Assembly (NCBI GenBank): GCA_009767595.1
Contig: VSDK01025490.1
Coordinates: 75,166 to 139,165, forward strand
Direction of reading: 5' to 3'
Length of the DNA: 64,000 bases
Origin: Symbiodinium kawagutii
Lineage: Eukaryota; Sar; Dinophyceae; Suessiales; Symbiodiniaceae
Shown: positions 1 through 12,224 of the stretch, one piece after another
Position numbering within the stretch: position 1 is the first letter of the stretch
Layout of the letters: each line of letters begins with the position of its first letter
Program-made: the position numbers and the translations under genes
Notes under the pieces: generated by a model
The model's database searches: none
The model's input: only the letters and a program-made list of their open reading frames with translations
What the model was told of the DNA's origin: nothing

Positions 1-266
1 AGGAATGAGGAACGGCAAAAGTCAATGGTTAGTTAACCATCAATGAACGGTCAATTAGCCCTTGATACCATCAATTCACCGTTGATTAACCAACAATCAG
101 CCAAACCATTGCCATCAATTCGCCACCACTTAGCCATCAATTCGCCATCACTTGAACCGTCACTTAAACCATCACTTAAGCCATCACTTAAACCATCAGT
201 TGAACCATCACTTGAACCGTAGATCAACCATTGATTTCTACCATGCCATGATTCATCTGGGATTGC

Positions 267-636
267 CAGGTCAGGGCCTCCCACGCCCGCGGTGCTGTGG
301 CCCAGCCCGTGCCCGGCTCGGACGACCAACTGCACCAGGGTGGGACCTGGGAGTTGGAGATGGATTGATTTGGCATTCGACTGACAGCTGGAACTGGAGT
401 TGGAATTTGAAGTTCCACTGCAGTTAGAGTTGGCAGTTGCCAATCGAACAAAGTTTGATGATGTTTGATGTTACCAGTTATGACCCAAGTTGGAGTTTGA
501 AGTTGAAGTCGTAGACCACTGGGCACCACTGATCTCAACACCGTTGAGCCTGAGGACCAGCTGGGCCTGCGAGCCGCCGAGCTTTGAGCTGACGCCCACA
601 GCGATGTCGGGGATCCTGGGAGTGTTGATGGGTTGG
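267..636 (-). CDS. Two exons of an unidentified minus-strand gene (partial)
   Basis: Two GC-rich blocks read as protein on the minus strand. Exon 636-527 follows an AG acceptor (minus-strand ctccag) and encodes a stretch containing PDIAVGVSSKLGGSQ and LVLRLNGVEISG. It ends in phase 1 before a GT donor. Exon 346-267 follows cccag, begins with the two bases that complete the split glycine codon, and contains LVQLVVRAGHGLG and GVGGPDLAIP; it may end at a GC donor (CTG|gc). The matching phase and GC-rich third positions support coding on this strand. No family was recognised. The gene would continue to the left of the window and start somewhere above 636. The plus strand is also open in places, so the orientation is likely but not certain. 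Confidence 0.45.
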
Positions 637-2068
637 CTGGAGAAGCGTGAACATCACTGAACATCCCTTCATACTTTTCGTTTCTGTTGTTGTGAGCTTT
701 GTGTTTGCTCCTGTGTTTGCTGGATACTTTGGACAGGATGCCTTGATCGGAGGTGGATCATGAGCTGTTCTCTGTCAAAAGAAAAGTTTTGGGCAATGTT
801 TTGGAGGTTTTGATTCTAAGTTCTGGAGCCTTCTGTTGGTTGCTCATATTTTTGGTTGTTCGTACCCTTGGTTTCAAGTCCATTGCCTTGAGCACCACAC
901 CCCGCCTATCAAATTGTGCCTGAACAGAGTGGCTGGCCTTCCCTGTGTTCCAGAGCACGGGTGCGCAGGAATACGCTGAGCTCTGCATTCCCGGATGCTT
1001 TCAATAGGTGCCCTTCCAGCTTCAGATGGTCATGTTTCAAAAAAAAAGAGAGGTAGCAGCTGTCAATGATGACAGACCACGTCCAACACATCTAGCGATG
1101 AAGTATTCGCTGCATTCATCGAGATGGAGATGCAGCAAGAGCTGCAGTCCTACCAGGAATGAAATGCATCTGCAAGAGGAAGATCCTGAAAAACAACTGG
1201 AACTAAATGGGTTTCTTTACATTCCCAAAGCACCCAAAATTGATTGTCAAGTGCGACAACACCAATAAACTTTGCGGAAATTCTTACAGGTGGACTCGCT
1301 CATTAACCGTTTTATTGACTGTGGGGTACCATTTGAGGAGGGATTGATAAACGATTCTCCTCATCCTTTACCTGTATCCTGAGAGCTTCCACACAGAAAC
1401 ACAGGCATCATCACGAGGAGGTCTTGCAGAGGGAACGGCTTCAGAATCTAAGCTCTGGCGTCAAACTACCAGACTATGCGCACACAACTCGATATGATGT
1501 GACGAGATGATACGCTAGAATCACCTTCCAGATGTGGCATCATTTGCCATAGGATTTCATGATATACTGTGAACCTACCAACGAACCAGTTTTCCGGAAC
1601 AAATTTCACATAAGTTATAAGCAAACCATATATACTGATTCGCCATAAGATTTCATATACGGTTGGCAACAGTACTGCAACCGTAGCAAGTCACCTGTAT
1701 TTTCGTCCAGGCGCCACACGCCAGGCCAGTTAAGCCGACGCTGCGCCGTGCGTGCACTCTGCCGCCAGCGCACGAGACCGTGGACGACTCAAGTGACGAG
1801 GAGGTGGGCCAATTGAGACAAATCGTTGGGGCAGATTTGTTGATTGAACTCAACTGAGCTGATGGTAGTTGGATTTAATTTGTTGATTGACATTTGCTGA
1901 TTTGTTGAGCGACAAATGATTGACCCATTGATTGATTTGATTGGCTGATTCTTGATGAAAGTGAGTGGTTGCTTTCATTGATGTTTCACCTGACGAACAG
2001 TTGGAGATCTGAATCCTTGGTGATTCTGTTTAGCTTTTGGACAAAGATCTGAATCTCATTGGTTGCAG
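637..2068. other. No gene recognised
   Basis: Only short overlapping open frames without family motifs or convincing exon boundaries are visible here. A possible promoter for the minus-strand gene to the left could lie in this stretch, but I see no specific element. Confidence 0.4.
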
Positions 2069-2165
2069 GTGCTTTCGGAGTTCCAGATCGACCGTACTGT
2101 CTCGGAGCCGCATGTGGCCAAGTCGGTTCGGGGCCTTACTTTGGAGTCCAGTTTGGGACTCCATG
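2069..2165 (+). CDS. Candidate single coding exon, unassigned
   Basis: After a ttgcag acceptor the frame GTG CTT TCG GAG has GC-rich third positions and reads as protein (contains VLSEFQIDRTVSEPHVAKSV), ending in phase 1 before a GT donor (CAT G|gt). All three plus frames are open across this block, so the frame rests on codon usage. It may be an upstream exon of the membrane-protein gene starting near 2591 or of a separate gene. No family recognised. Confidence 0.3.
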
Positions 2166-2590
2166 GTGGGAAAGTACCACCAACTCGATGTGGGAAACTG
2201 CCACTTTGAAGATGACACCGTTTTTTTTGGATCATTTTTTGCAGATGACTAGAAGAGGTGCCACTGCTGTTTATATGATGTGCATCCACTTTCATCACTG
2301 TAGCTTGATCACTGGTGTCTTTGTTTGGTGGTTGGTGGGTCTTCCCAGGCTCTTTGGAAGGCGGGGAAGATTTGAGCACAGATTGATGTGGGCGCATTGA
2401 CAGTATTCCACATGTGTGGTTGACATGACGGTAGATGTTCAATATGATCAGCTTGTATGAGCCAACTATTGAATTTGCGGCTGATGCACATCGTTTCGGT
2501 TGCACTTCTTCTACGTAGCTGCTGCTTCTCAAGCTGTGAATGTCACGATTTGTTCGAAGAAACAGCCGGATATTCAGATTTTCCTCAAGA

Positions 2591-3762
2591 ATGACGCAGC
2601 CAGAGGAGCGCACAGAGTCGCTGACATCCCAACAAGAGCTCGGGTGCAGCCGCGAGCAGCCCTATGATGATGATGGGTCGTCCTACTTCATCCTGGGCAA
2701 AATCTTTCACAAGCCTCGCAAAGCAGCAGCTGTCTTGCAATCAGTGCTTTTGTCCACATGCTTTTCTGTGCTCCTGCCCTTACGTGAACCTGAAAATGAA
2801 TTTTACGTTCTTGTGATAAGCGCTGGTCTTGTCGCATTGTGGTGGGATGATGAAGGCGCAAAAAGACCGCACATGGGGATTCCAGGTGTCTCTCTTTGCC
2901 TTTCCATTTTCTGCCTTTTCCACCCGAGACCGATATCGCATGCACTGATACGGATACAGGCTTTATGATGTTGTGCGGTCCGATTCTCCACCTTTTTCCA
3001 GCTAAGGCCAATATCGCAAACACTGATCCTGGTATTGTAGAAATCTTGCTGCTGTGGGTCTTGTGGCTTTCATTGTTTGTGGGTTGTATGAGAATGATGA
3101 GTGGTTTTGGAACCGCTGGGTGGACTTGGCTATTCAATTTCTGGCTAGTCTATGTTGTATTCGGAACAGTGCCGCCACTACATTATTGGGAGGACTACTA
3201 CGTGGCAAAATTTGTCTTCATGATTGGGCTGGCAAATCTACTCGGTCGAGGGGCATACTGTCTGTACTCCTGCATGTTGTGGCTGTCGGAGGGCTGGACC
3301 GACAACATGAAGTGGTTCATGGGGGTGGATGTACTCTCTATGGTCACGTTCTCAGTCTACTGTCACTATTTGTCTCCGCGTCATGGAAGCACAAATTGGT
3401 CGGACCAGGACACCTTCGCGATAGGTGTTGCCCGAGTGTGCTTGTGCACAGGGTGGATTCTCAGCCTCTGCTTCCTCAAGGTCTTTTGCTGGCCCGTTGA
3501 AACTAAAGAAGAGCAGGACAAGATCTTTCAGAGAGCTTGCAAGATCAGCGTTGCGATGGATGTGGGTGGAAAATTCTGTACTTACCTTTGTGCAGCCTTT
3601 GCAGTGGAGGAGGCTGTGCCCAAATGGCTTGGTCTTTTGGAGTTTGCTACCACGCTTGCTGAAGCCATGCAGAAGTATGCTCACGCTGCACGCGCGCATG
3701 CGCGTGAAACTTCCAGCAACCCATCGTTGAGCAGCTACCTTTTGGCAGATGACGAGCCCTGA
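2591..3762 (+). CDS. Unknown multi-pass membrane protein, about 365 aa
   Basis: Proposed model: exon 1 2591-2885, a 74-bp GT-AG intron 2886-2959, exon 2 2960-3762 with a TGA stop. The two frames are offset and the intron joins them in phase (G|GC, glycine), giving about 365 residues. An upstream in-frame ATG at 2540 would add 17 residues. The hydrophilic N-terminus is followed by at least six hydrophobic segments, for example around FYVLVISAGLVALWW, IVEILLLWVLWLSLFVG, WLFNFWLVYVVFGTVPP, FVFMIGLANLLG, VARVCLCTGWILSLCFL and MDVGGKFCTYLCAAFAV. The C-terminus is hydrophilic and rich in Ala, Arg and Ser. The protein should sit in a membrane, but I recognise no transporter, receptor or enzyme motif. 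It is intron-poor compared with the genes further right. Confidence 0.6.
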
Positions 3763-4173
3763 GGTGCTCACAGATGCTGGTTGAAATGGCAGAAGATATT
3801 TGTTGGATCCGTGTTGGATCCTGAACGTCCAGGGAGCCAAAGTTTGGGAGCCTGGCAAATCACAAGATTCTTTTTAAAGCAAAAGGGCGAGCTGCTGCGC
3901 ATGTCACCAGGGTGCTCTCAAGTATTCTCAAGTGGTTGTGACAGACGCAATGCAGATGCCATGCTGCCATGGTGCTGCATTGCTGCTGGTAGCTGCATCT
4001 CTTGTTTGAATTTGGCAACTCTTGGGTCAGGACAGCGATTTGCAGAGAACTCCGCCTCCCAAGGCGAGTGACGTGGCTTTGCCTGGTGGCAGTGGTTCAG
4101 CTATTCAGTCCTAAGGTTTGGCAGCTCTGGGTCATGTGTGTTGCTAGGTATGTTGTACTACTGACTGCAGTAC

Positions 4174-4258
4174 GGGTGTTTCTCAAAATAGGGGACCCCC
4201 AAATCATCCAGTTTATGAACTATTCGTAGCAATAAACCAACATAAACCAACCCCTGTG
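4174..4258. repeat. MITE-like element, left end intact
   Basis: Begins GGGTGTTTCTCAAAATAGGG followed by a C run and aaatcat, matching the left ends of the elements at 24862 and 29467. The right inverted repeat is degenerate here (accaacccctgtgg). Member of the family described in the findings. Confidence 0.65.
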
Positions 4259-4269
4259 GCTTGAGCAAC

Positions 4270-4440
4270 CAGCATGTGCTGCTGTACCGATGTGCACATG
4301 GCTTAATGCCGAAACGAGGGTCGGTGTATGCCGTTCAGGTGGATGATTTGGCGGCACTCTGTGAGCACGAGCACCTTTGCCCCTCGGATGCACCGTGGGT
4401 AGGGATCACAGCTTGGCGGCAGGTGGCTTCAAGCGCAGGT
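4270..4440 (+). CDS. Candidate coding fragment, unassigned
   Basis: A plus-strand open frame just inside the right edge of the MITE-like element contains YAVQVDDLAALCEHEHLCPS and WVGITAWRQVASSAG, which read like protein. No start or splice boundaries could be fixed. It may be an exon or a decayed gene piece. Confidence 0.25.
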
Positions 4441-6139
4441 CTGGTGAGGAGATTTGCTTGGAATTCCCATCCATAGCCATGGCCATCTATCATCTCGGGG
4501 AGTGGAAAATCAGAGAGACACAAAACCGCCTTGCAGACACTCGCAAGCTCAGCGAAAATCTGAGGTACTCCAGAGGAAAAGCCAGAAGGAAAGCCTCGTC
4601 GATTGCATTGGGTGCCGGTCTGGGCTTCTCAGCAGGGCGCTGCAGAACAGAATAAGCTGTGGTGGTGGATTCTCAGTGGTTTCTCTTCAACTCAGATGAC
4701 TTTTTCTCTTATCCTTGTATCATCACAGGATCAGAGTTCTGTGTGGCTGGCCGTTTTTTGGTCTAGGAACATCTGGTGCATTGAAACATGTGACATCGGC
4801 ATCTCCGTTGCAAGGAACTTTCTAAAGAGGGCATCCGCAAGTAGTTGCATCGCAGGTGCCGGGCCTGAGATGTTGAGACCAATCCTTCCAGGACCAAAAA
4901 TCGCTGCTCAACGAAGTGGTTATTTTCCTACGATTTTGTTGGGATAGCACTTGAGTTTATAGTTATAGTACAACAAAGTGGTCCCTTTTTTTTGGGGTCA
5001 CAGCAGTTTTGACCGCCAGATGAGAAGTTTTAACCATGCTCATGGAAGCTTCGAAAGGGCTTGCCGCTGTTGCAGGTAGTTGTGCGGGTTCTGACACGGA
5101 TCCGGATGACCCTAATTCAGTGCTGCCATTTAAAGATGGCAGATCGGGCGGACAAGGCTTCTACAACTGCATCGATGCCAGATTCCGATCAAAGTTCCAT
5201 GGTTCTTGTTGATGATTTCCCAGCAACTTCCTGTGGGTCCGCTGCACAACACGACACGGTGAACCGCGCCTCTAACCACGCGCCAAGCCGGTTCTCTGCC
5301 GCTTCTTTTGTGGGGTCTCTGCCGAGAAAGCCTGTAGGGACAGGCTGATGGTCAGAGATTAATTCATGCAAAACCTAGATATTTTCAGAGATTTCGCGTG
5401 GATGTGGAAGCAAGATATTTATTGGTAAACCTCCTGTTGCCACAATTATCTATTTGTTCAGAGAACATTCAGTTTTTGCTCAAATTTTGGTAGCATTTTA
5501 GATGAGTCATGTGATATGAACACATGACTCACAGTAGTCCTGCTGGTGCGGTGTAAAACCTGTGCTAGCTCAGGGGCGGATTGCAGCGAAACCGCCAGGC
5601 AGTTGATGAGCAGTCCAAATGTTTCCAACGGCCACCTCCGGTGGTGCTAAAATTTTGGGCAGCAGACACCATCTTTGCGAATGACCATCCACACGAAGCC
5701 AAGAGTGTGTGTTGGGTTCTTTTTAGTGTGGCATTGCAACAGCTTCACAGATTTTTTTTGTTTAATCCTGGTTTTGGAAGATCAGTTGAGTTTATGCAAT
5801 TCAAAGGAAAGATTTGGACGGGAGCTCATAGGGTTGGATCAGTTGAGGCCTGGACAGAATTGCCCCACTGGCTCCAGCCGTGCCCGGAGCATTGCAAGAG
5901 CTGCAAGGTTCCATTTTCAGGGCTGTATATTTAGGTGAACCCATAGGGATTTCCAAACTTTCCCAATGACTAAGTTGTCCATTTTAATCGGCAGTAGGAC
6001 TTGAGCAACAAGTGCCCAAGTCGGCAATGTCAGTTAGCCACCCGGAAGGCGAGACCCCAAGAGCCCTAAAGTTCAACCAATGCCAAGCAGTCTAGCTCAG
6101 CAAACAGGTTTCCAAGGATTCCCAAGCACATCGTTGAAG

Positions 6140-6199
6140 GGTGCTACGACAGGTGCTACGACAGGTGCTACGACAGGTGCGTCGACAGGTGCTACCTGA
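6140..6199. repeat. 12-bp tandem repeat, about five copies
   Basis: Five consecutive units of ggtgctacgaca. The fourth carries a change (ggtgcgtcgaca) and the last diverges at its end. Confidence 0.85.
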
Positions 6200-6329
6200 C
6201 AATTTAAGACCATTTCCTCCTGCCTCGACGCAGAAATGGCCAGCCAGCCACGGTCCTTCCTGGACCTACCTGGTGAACCGCTGTCAAGGGCCACTTCCAC
6301 TGTGGCCGGAGTCAGGGGGCCAGGCATTT

Positions 6330-7540
6330 CGAAGGGAGATGCGGGCGTTCCCAAGTGCCAGTGAGCTGGGGGTTGGACCTATGATGGCTGTAAGCTCTAT
6401 GATAGGATGTAAGCTGAGTGATTTGAGGATTTTGGAAATCCAACTTGCTTGCCACGTCTTTTTGATCAAAATGCCTTCAAATGCATGAGGTTTTGCCGCG
6501 AAAGTGCGAATCTTTTTCAGCCGAGCCACCCCCTACTGCGGTCGGCAGTTGCTTCACTGGCACCACGTACGATGCGGTTGGCACAAAGAGTTTTTGGGGC
6601 GCTGTAGTGTGATCTATGGCGATCGACTAAGAGGATTCAAATGTCGAGCGGGGAAAATCAGCCGCTCTGTGTTGATTCGGTTCATGGTGTGGAAGCAGAT
6701 GTGGCTGAGAAAAGACGGCAACACACGCTTTTGGCAGAAAAAACACAATGTGTTGATTCATGATGCGCAGATCCTTGTCTGGAGCCAAGCTGTAGTGTGA
6801 CTCGACCCGTGAAATGAGGCAGAGAATTTGAATCCACCTTATCGCAGCCAATCTCAAATCTGGAGAACAAAAATCCCCCCGCCAGAATTGCGTATCCTTC
6901 CGATTTCTAGACCCAGGAGTTTGAAAACTAGCAGGTAGAAACCAATCAGCTACTACTGAGGTTATGGCTATGGATATGAGCCATCATTGCCAGTGAACAT
7001 TTGCCATGATACTGATTTCATTTGATTTCTATAAACTCCTAACAGAGCAACTCTTCACCACTGGCCGTGGATCAACCAGAGTGAGGGTCACCCGTGGCGC
7101 TGTGCCGATGAACGCCATGGGTGCTGAGCCTAGCGACCCTCCATGGAGTTGCCATGGCAACTTGGAGCAGCAATTTGGATATAGGAGTTGGTTGTGTGAG
7201 AGTGATACGGTATCGGTTGTAAGTGGATCATTCTTAAGCATCTGGTGCTGGAGTGATGACCATCCCAGGGCATGCCATACGAGGTCTCGGAACCAGACCT
7301 TCATCGCTGGATTCCACACATGAGATCCAGAGCAATGCACCCTGGAGATCTCCAAAAACTCACTGCAGAGTATCGAGCCATGTCAGCAATGGTGCCAGGA
7401 AGCTTGATATGTGGGAAATCCCAGTGATTAGGGGTAGCTACAGGTTCTGAGGTAGAGGTCTTACGGTGAGATGTTGGGCTTGAAATGTGAGACATGGTGG
7501 TGGGGCACACAGGCATGTCCAATCATAGGGTCGCACATGG
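6330..7540. repeat. Dispersed repeat A, copy 1
   Basis: About 1.2 kb closely resembles 14430-15790. Shared blocks include gtgccagtgagctgggggtt (6357), gtgatctatggcgatc (6609), gattcggttcatggtgtgga (6675), tgccgatgaacgccatgggt (7102) and tcggaaccagaccttcatcg (7287). This copy has a short partial duplication near 6381 (ctgtaagctctatgatagga) and lacks about 220 bp present in copy 2. No intact open frame is conserved between copies, so it looks like a non-coding or decayed mobile element. No terminal repeats were defined. Confidence 0.8.
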
Positions 7541-7784
7541 CACATGGACTTGGTCATAAATTGTTAGCTACCCAAACAACAAATGGGGAATCTGCGAACA
7601 GTTTGGAACTTGCATACCTGAAATTATAAACACCTTCATCTTTCTGAGTCTCTAAATTTGAAAAACATGCATCTACGTTGAACAGAGATCCTCTTGAGAC
7701 GTGTTGCGGCGAGAAGGTTTGATAATTCCAGGAAATCAAGGATTGATCAAGATAAATGCATTGCTTTTCAAATCTCCTGTCGGG

Positions 7785-8175
7785 GTTGCCTTACTCTTGA
7801 ACCAACTGCAAATGATCATTTGTCATTTGCAAATTGCTTGGGCATACTGTAGATGGACCCAGCTGTCTTAGGAAACCCTTCATGGTGAAGAATATCTTGG
7901 CTGCTGGCTCCACCGTCTCAACCTCAGTATTGTCTCTCACCTGGTTGGTTGGAGTTCGGCAATGCAGTCCAGGACAAGTAGAATCGTTTGAATTCCATTG
8001 GTAACCGGCATTCACCGGATATGTCCACAGCCAATCCGGATCTGTGATCCATCAAGCGGATCGCCATTTTGTTGACACCCAACCATCCCGCAGACATGGC
8101 TGTTTCTTGTAGAGAAAGCAACACTTTTGAGGCTCCACTGCTATGGATATACCAAAGTGAATCCTGGAATCTTCC
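7785..8175. repeat. Dispersed repeat B, copy 1
   Basis: About 0.4 kb closely matches 12225-12615 and, in part, 22075-22215. Shared blocks include ttgccttactcttgaaccaa, gctggctccaccgt, aatccggatctgtgat, ccattttgttgacacccaac and tttcttgtagagaaagcaac. It follows repeat A copy 1 after a short unrelated stretch. Confidence 0.8.
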
Positions 8176-9765
8176 ATTATATCAACCTATTGCTGGATTG
8201 ACCCTAGGTGTTTTTTCTCCACCTTGACATTCTTTGGTAAACCAACGGTTTGCATCATGAATCACAAGTCATAAGTCAGCAAAGTGCGATGTTGGTATGT
8301 CCCCGTAGTGTTCTTCCCCTGTCTAAGGGCCATCACTATTACCCTCCTTTCCCAGCGGTGTTTAGGACATGCATGATATGGACTACATACCGTGCATCAT
8401 ATTTGCCATTTATCAATCTAATCAGTTGCTTACTTGTTTTGTTGGGGCAGTGTGAGGCTGCTTGCCGCTATCAATAAACGAGTTCAGACAATGGAAGCAA
8501 GCAGTCACTAGAAATCTCTCTGCAGACTGTGCCATCGATATACTGTTCAGACAGCAGTGATCTTCCACACGGCATTGTGGTTTTCTCCGCTGTTTATTGC
8601 ACTTTTTGGAATCTCTTGGATATTTTAGGTGGGACTTTTTCAAAACAACAAGAGTGCATGGAAACCAGTCTTTGGGTATTGCTCGCACCAAAAACGGCAA
8701 GACATGCACAAGAAAAGAAAACATCGCTATTTACAGCAAGATTCTGTATACGTGCACAGTCGTCAAATACTGCAGATATTGAATAAGAACAGATGCTTCC
8801 GAAGGATCCCAATACACTGCAATTCACAGCTTGTTTGCTGAGTGGCAGTTATCCCGTTGTAAACGGCAATTCGCTGTGTGCTCTGCGCCTCTGCTCGAGA
8901 GCAACTATCCCGCTCTTTGCACGTGCTTTGCGTGTTCTCAAAGGTTCCTGGGAAAAAACTACGAAGAATGTGCATACAGTACCTCAGATTTCCGTATCTT
9001 TTCCAACCACTGGAAAGAATCGTCTAGATTCCTACTTTTTTGCAAAGGGATCTCACGACCAACCTGCTTCAATAAACAAAATGGGTAGACAAAAATGCCG
9101 CCGGCTGGTCTCAAACATGCCCGTTGACTACTGTAAGTACTGGTTTTGTTGTTTGAAATCTTATGTTGGCTGTTTGAGTCATACGCCTAGCAGTGTTGGT
9201 GGGTGGTGCATTTTTTCATTTTTTAGCCGCGGTTCCTTCCAAGGAACATCATCTTAAGATCTGTTGCCAAGGTCTTGTTTCTTCAAATCATGTTGTTTTC
9301 CTTCAAGCATATTCCACCGCAAATTACACAAGATTTATCCAAGGAACAGTCTAAAAGAGCCTCTCTAAAACCTGCAAAACTCACATGCTACCAGCTCTCA
9401 TGTCTTTTGTGTGTGTGTGTGAAATCTTCAATTAATTTCTCGCACCACTTCCATGCCAATGTGATCCAGCAGGTTCCATCACCATGGTGAGCAGCTGCCA
9501 GGGCGTTGCGCTCAGAATATCACCACTGGAAGACAATCTATGCGCAATCCATGCCCACATGGTCAAGTTGAGAGATCTATGGATTCAGAGTAGACAAGTC
9601 ATGGAGACATTGCCTAGAACACCAGCATGGCTTTGAGCCCACGGTGCTGATTCTTAAAGCGTTGAACGACCGTGGGACGGTAGAGGGAAACGATGCGAAA
9701 TTTGATCTCACAGATGTAGATCTATGCTGTTTGGTGGCTTTCAGGTCTCAAAATCTCTCTCTTTC
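8176..9765. other. No gene recognised
   Basis: Short open frames occur in several phases (for example 8793-9257 plus) but none shows a family motif, consistent codon use or good splice sites. The last part probably serves as upstream sequence of the gene at 9800. Confidence 0.4.
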
Positions 9766-9767
9766 AG
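9760..9767 (+). promoter_or_regulatory. Probable trans-splice acceptor of the 652-aa gene
   Basis: A pyrimidine-rich run ending ctttcag lies 32 nt upstream of the ATG at 9800. In dinoflagellates mRNAs receive a spliced leader at such an AG. The helicase and sirtuin genes show an AG at a similar distance from their ATG. Confidence 0.4.
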
Positions 9768-9799
9768 GCCCTTTGTTTCATAAATTTAATTCGTTCTGC

Positions 9800-11758
9800 A
9801 TGGAGCTACATCTCATTCAGCTGTGCCTTGCAATTTGCCTCACTGGTGGTGCCCTCGCAGTCCGCCCACAGCTGACGACCGAAGAACTATCGCCAAATCC
9901 TCCGAAGGGCCACGAAAATACAACTGGCCCAAACACAGCCAGCCTTTCGAAGGGCATCGAAAAAAGTGCTGGAAAAGATGGATCCGAAGACGTTGGAAAA
10001 GATAGGTCAGAAGATGGCTCGAACGCAACCAGTCCAGGGAAAAGCATGTGGAACTACGCGGCCAAGTTTGGTGGGACAACCAAGGAAAAATTGACCTTTA
10101 GCCCTGGGCAGCCACCCAAAGGCTTCCGCATTTCACAGATGGTTGACCTGCACCCAGGGGTCATTATTGAAGGCGCAACAAACGGCAGCAAATATGTCTA
10201 CGGAAGGCTGACTTCCGTAGAAGAAAATGGAAAGTCGACCCCAGTGACTGGGGGCACAAAGCAATCCATCACGAAGAAGTGGGCAGCTTTAATAAAAGCT
10301 TCTAAGAAAGACAAAGCGAACTATACCATCACCGTGGATTTGAATTATCACACCAAAGATTCTGCAACCTGGGCTTCTGTGTTGCTTGGCATTGTTCCCG
10401 CCTTTTTGTCATTGCTTGTGAGCACATGTCTTTGCCCATGCTTTGTATGGAGGCTTTGCAGCAAGTCGGTCCTTTCTGTTGATTCAGAGCCCAGTTCGCA
10501 AGGATCAGAACCAGAGTCCGATTCACAAGAATCAGCCCAACAAGAGTCACAGCCAGAAGCGAGTCCACCAAAGGACACAGAGACCACAAACACCATCCAG
10601 GCTATGGCGGCTATCCATGCCGTCCCACATTTGAAGCCATCTTGGCTGACAACAGTTCTAGATGCAAGAGTGACCCAGCTCAGCATGATTCTTTTCTCGT
10701 TCAGCTTGCTCATCAGACAATGCACTGGACTTTTTCACGTGAAGGACTTAGTGTTGCAGGACCCAATCACCGCAGTATTGGAGTTGAGCTTTCCAGCTTT
10801 GAAGGTTGCTCTTTGCTTGAGTGCAGTGGTGGGCATGAAGGCAGCAGCAAGATGCAAACTGATTCAACAGGGGAGCACTGCTCCGGAGGATCTCCTAGAG
10901 ACAATGCATAAAGAGCTGCGGTGGTTTGTACTCCTTCCCTTCCTTCCGAAGTTGATGATGTTCCTTTTGCCGCCAGCACTTTTCATCATACCGGACGATG
11001 CAATTCTTGGCTTCTTTGCGGGCAGCACCTATTCCTACGGCTTTTCAGAAGTTGATATCATGGATATACTTTGTCATCATGTGCTACTCCCTCTCATGAC
11101 GCTGAGATTCATGCTGGAGGCCTTCATCGCAGCTCGGGTAGCTGTTAGTTATGTTCACGCTGCAAGCAAACCTTTGAAGGATTTTCCGCAGGATGAATCA
11201 CAGCAAGAAACAAAGAAAGAGCTGATGAGGCAAGTACATTCCTCATGTGTTCAGCTTGGAACAAGAACTTTGCCACATTTGTCTATCATCAGCGCTCCAA
11301 CCTTTTCCATCGTAGTATTGAACTGGATTTTTGCCTTCGATGTAATGTTTGAGGCTCTGCTGTCTGGCGCAAGTAACATATGGTTTGCCAGATTGTTGAT
11401 AGCTGTGGTCATGATCGGGCATTTGCCAATAGGACTGGCGTGCTTGTTGCTACCGGCAAGAGTTTCAGACGCGTGCACAAGACTGCTTCGGCTTCTCAAC
11501 AAGATTAGAGAGAACCCCGATGCCGAGAATCTCCGAGATCAAATTCGTATGACTGAACTATACGTCAATGCGTTGAACAATGGACAAGGCATCGGCTTCA
11601 TGCTGTACCCAACTAACATCATCGTGAGCAACCGATTCATCGTGGAAATGACTTTGAAGATTGCAGGTTTGGCTTCCATCGCTTTGCCGATGCTTAGCAA
11701 GATATTTCAGGCGCAGAGGGACTCGGAAGCGATGCTGTTCGTTAACCAGACATCATAG
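9800..11758 (+). CDS. Unknown secretory-pathway multi-pass membrane protein, 652 aa
   Basis: A single uninterrupted frame. I chose the ATG at 9800 because it directly starts a signal peptide (MELHLIQLCLAICLTGGALA) and lies 32 nt after a good AG acceptor; the frame extends further upstream without an ATG. Residues 21-190 form a hydrophilic, probably luminal or extracellular region with an acidic SED-rich patch (60-73) and possible N-glycosylation sites. A membrane segment at about 190-215 ends in a Cys-rich turn (CLCPCFVWRLC). Residues 221-265 are a Ser/Gln/Glu/Pro-rich linker. From about 290 to 640 there are roughly six to eight hydrophobic segments, such as LRWFVLLPFLPKLMMFLLPP and LLIAVVMIGHLPIGLACLLL. 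I recognise no family. The lack of introns contrasts with the genes to the right and could reflect retroposition. Confidence 0.75.
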   Translation: MELHLIQLCLAICLTGGALAVRPQLTTEELSPNPPKGHENTTGPNTASLSKGIEKSAGKDGSEDVGKDRSEDGSNATSPGKSMWNYAAKFGGTTKEKLTFSPGQPPKGFRISQMVDLHPGVIIEGATNGSKYVYGRLTSVEENGKSTPVTGGTKQSITKKWAALIKASKKDKANYTITVDLNYHTKDSATWASVLLGIVPAFLSLLVSTCLCPCFVWRLCSKSVLSVDSEPSSQGSEPESDSQESAQQESQPEASPPKDTETTNTIQAMAAIHAVPHLKPSWLTTVLDARVTQLSMILFSFSLLIRQCTGLFHVKDLVLQDPITAVLELSFPALKVALCLSAVVGMKAAARCKLIQQGSTAPEDLLETMHKELRWFVLLPFLPKLMMFLLPPALFIIPDDAILGFFAGSTYSYGFSEVDIMDILCHHVLLPLMTLRFMLEAFIAARVAVSYVHAASKPLKDFPQDESQQETKKELMRQVHSSCVQLGTRTLPHLSIISAPTFSIVVLNWIFAFDVMFEALLSGASNIWFARLLIAVVMIGHLPIGLACLLLPARVSDACTRLLRLLNKIRENPDAENLRDQIRMTELYVNALNNGQGIGFMLYPTNIIVSNRFIVEMTLKIAGLASIALPMLSKIFQAQRDSEAMLFVNQTS

Positions 11759-12224
11759 AAAAAGTGTTTAATTTCTTGGCCTCACGTGATGTGTTGGTCA
11801 AATCAGAACGGCCACATGAGCATTGAAGCCAGCAGAAAAAGGACGCATTGGTGAAATTGCACATAGACGAGTTCGCTCGCCGCAAAAACATCAAACCGAT
11901 TGATGAGTCATGTGGGCGCAGATAGAGTACTTCGCCCGTGCTCTTAGAAATAGTTTGGAAATCCTTCTAGGGGAATTGTGGTGATTGAGATTAGTTTATA
12001 TTATATATATATTTGCAACATATATATTTACACATATCTATCTATCTATCTATTTATATCAATATGTATACATATTGAATGGGATTTCGGGAGATGTATC
12101 AAGACAATCACCGACTGAGATCATCTTGGAGATTGGTCACCAAGCACTGTGCAGATGTTGGATCCGTCTCGCATGCAATGGTGTCACTTGGCAAAGAAAC
12201 TTAATTGCCATGTCCTGAGTCTTC
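11759..12224. other. 3' flank with AT-rich microsatellites
   Basis: No coding signal. It holds a TA-rich stretch and a run of about five tatc units (about 11998-12060). Confidence 0.6.

Larger units (their letters stand above)
3763..6139. other. No clear gene; one MITE-like element and one exon-like block
   Basis: Apart from the element at 4174 and the exon-like block at 4270-4440, I see only short overlapping frames. The sequence is of mixed composition with no family motif. Confidence 0.4.
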
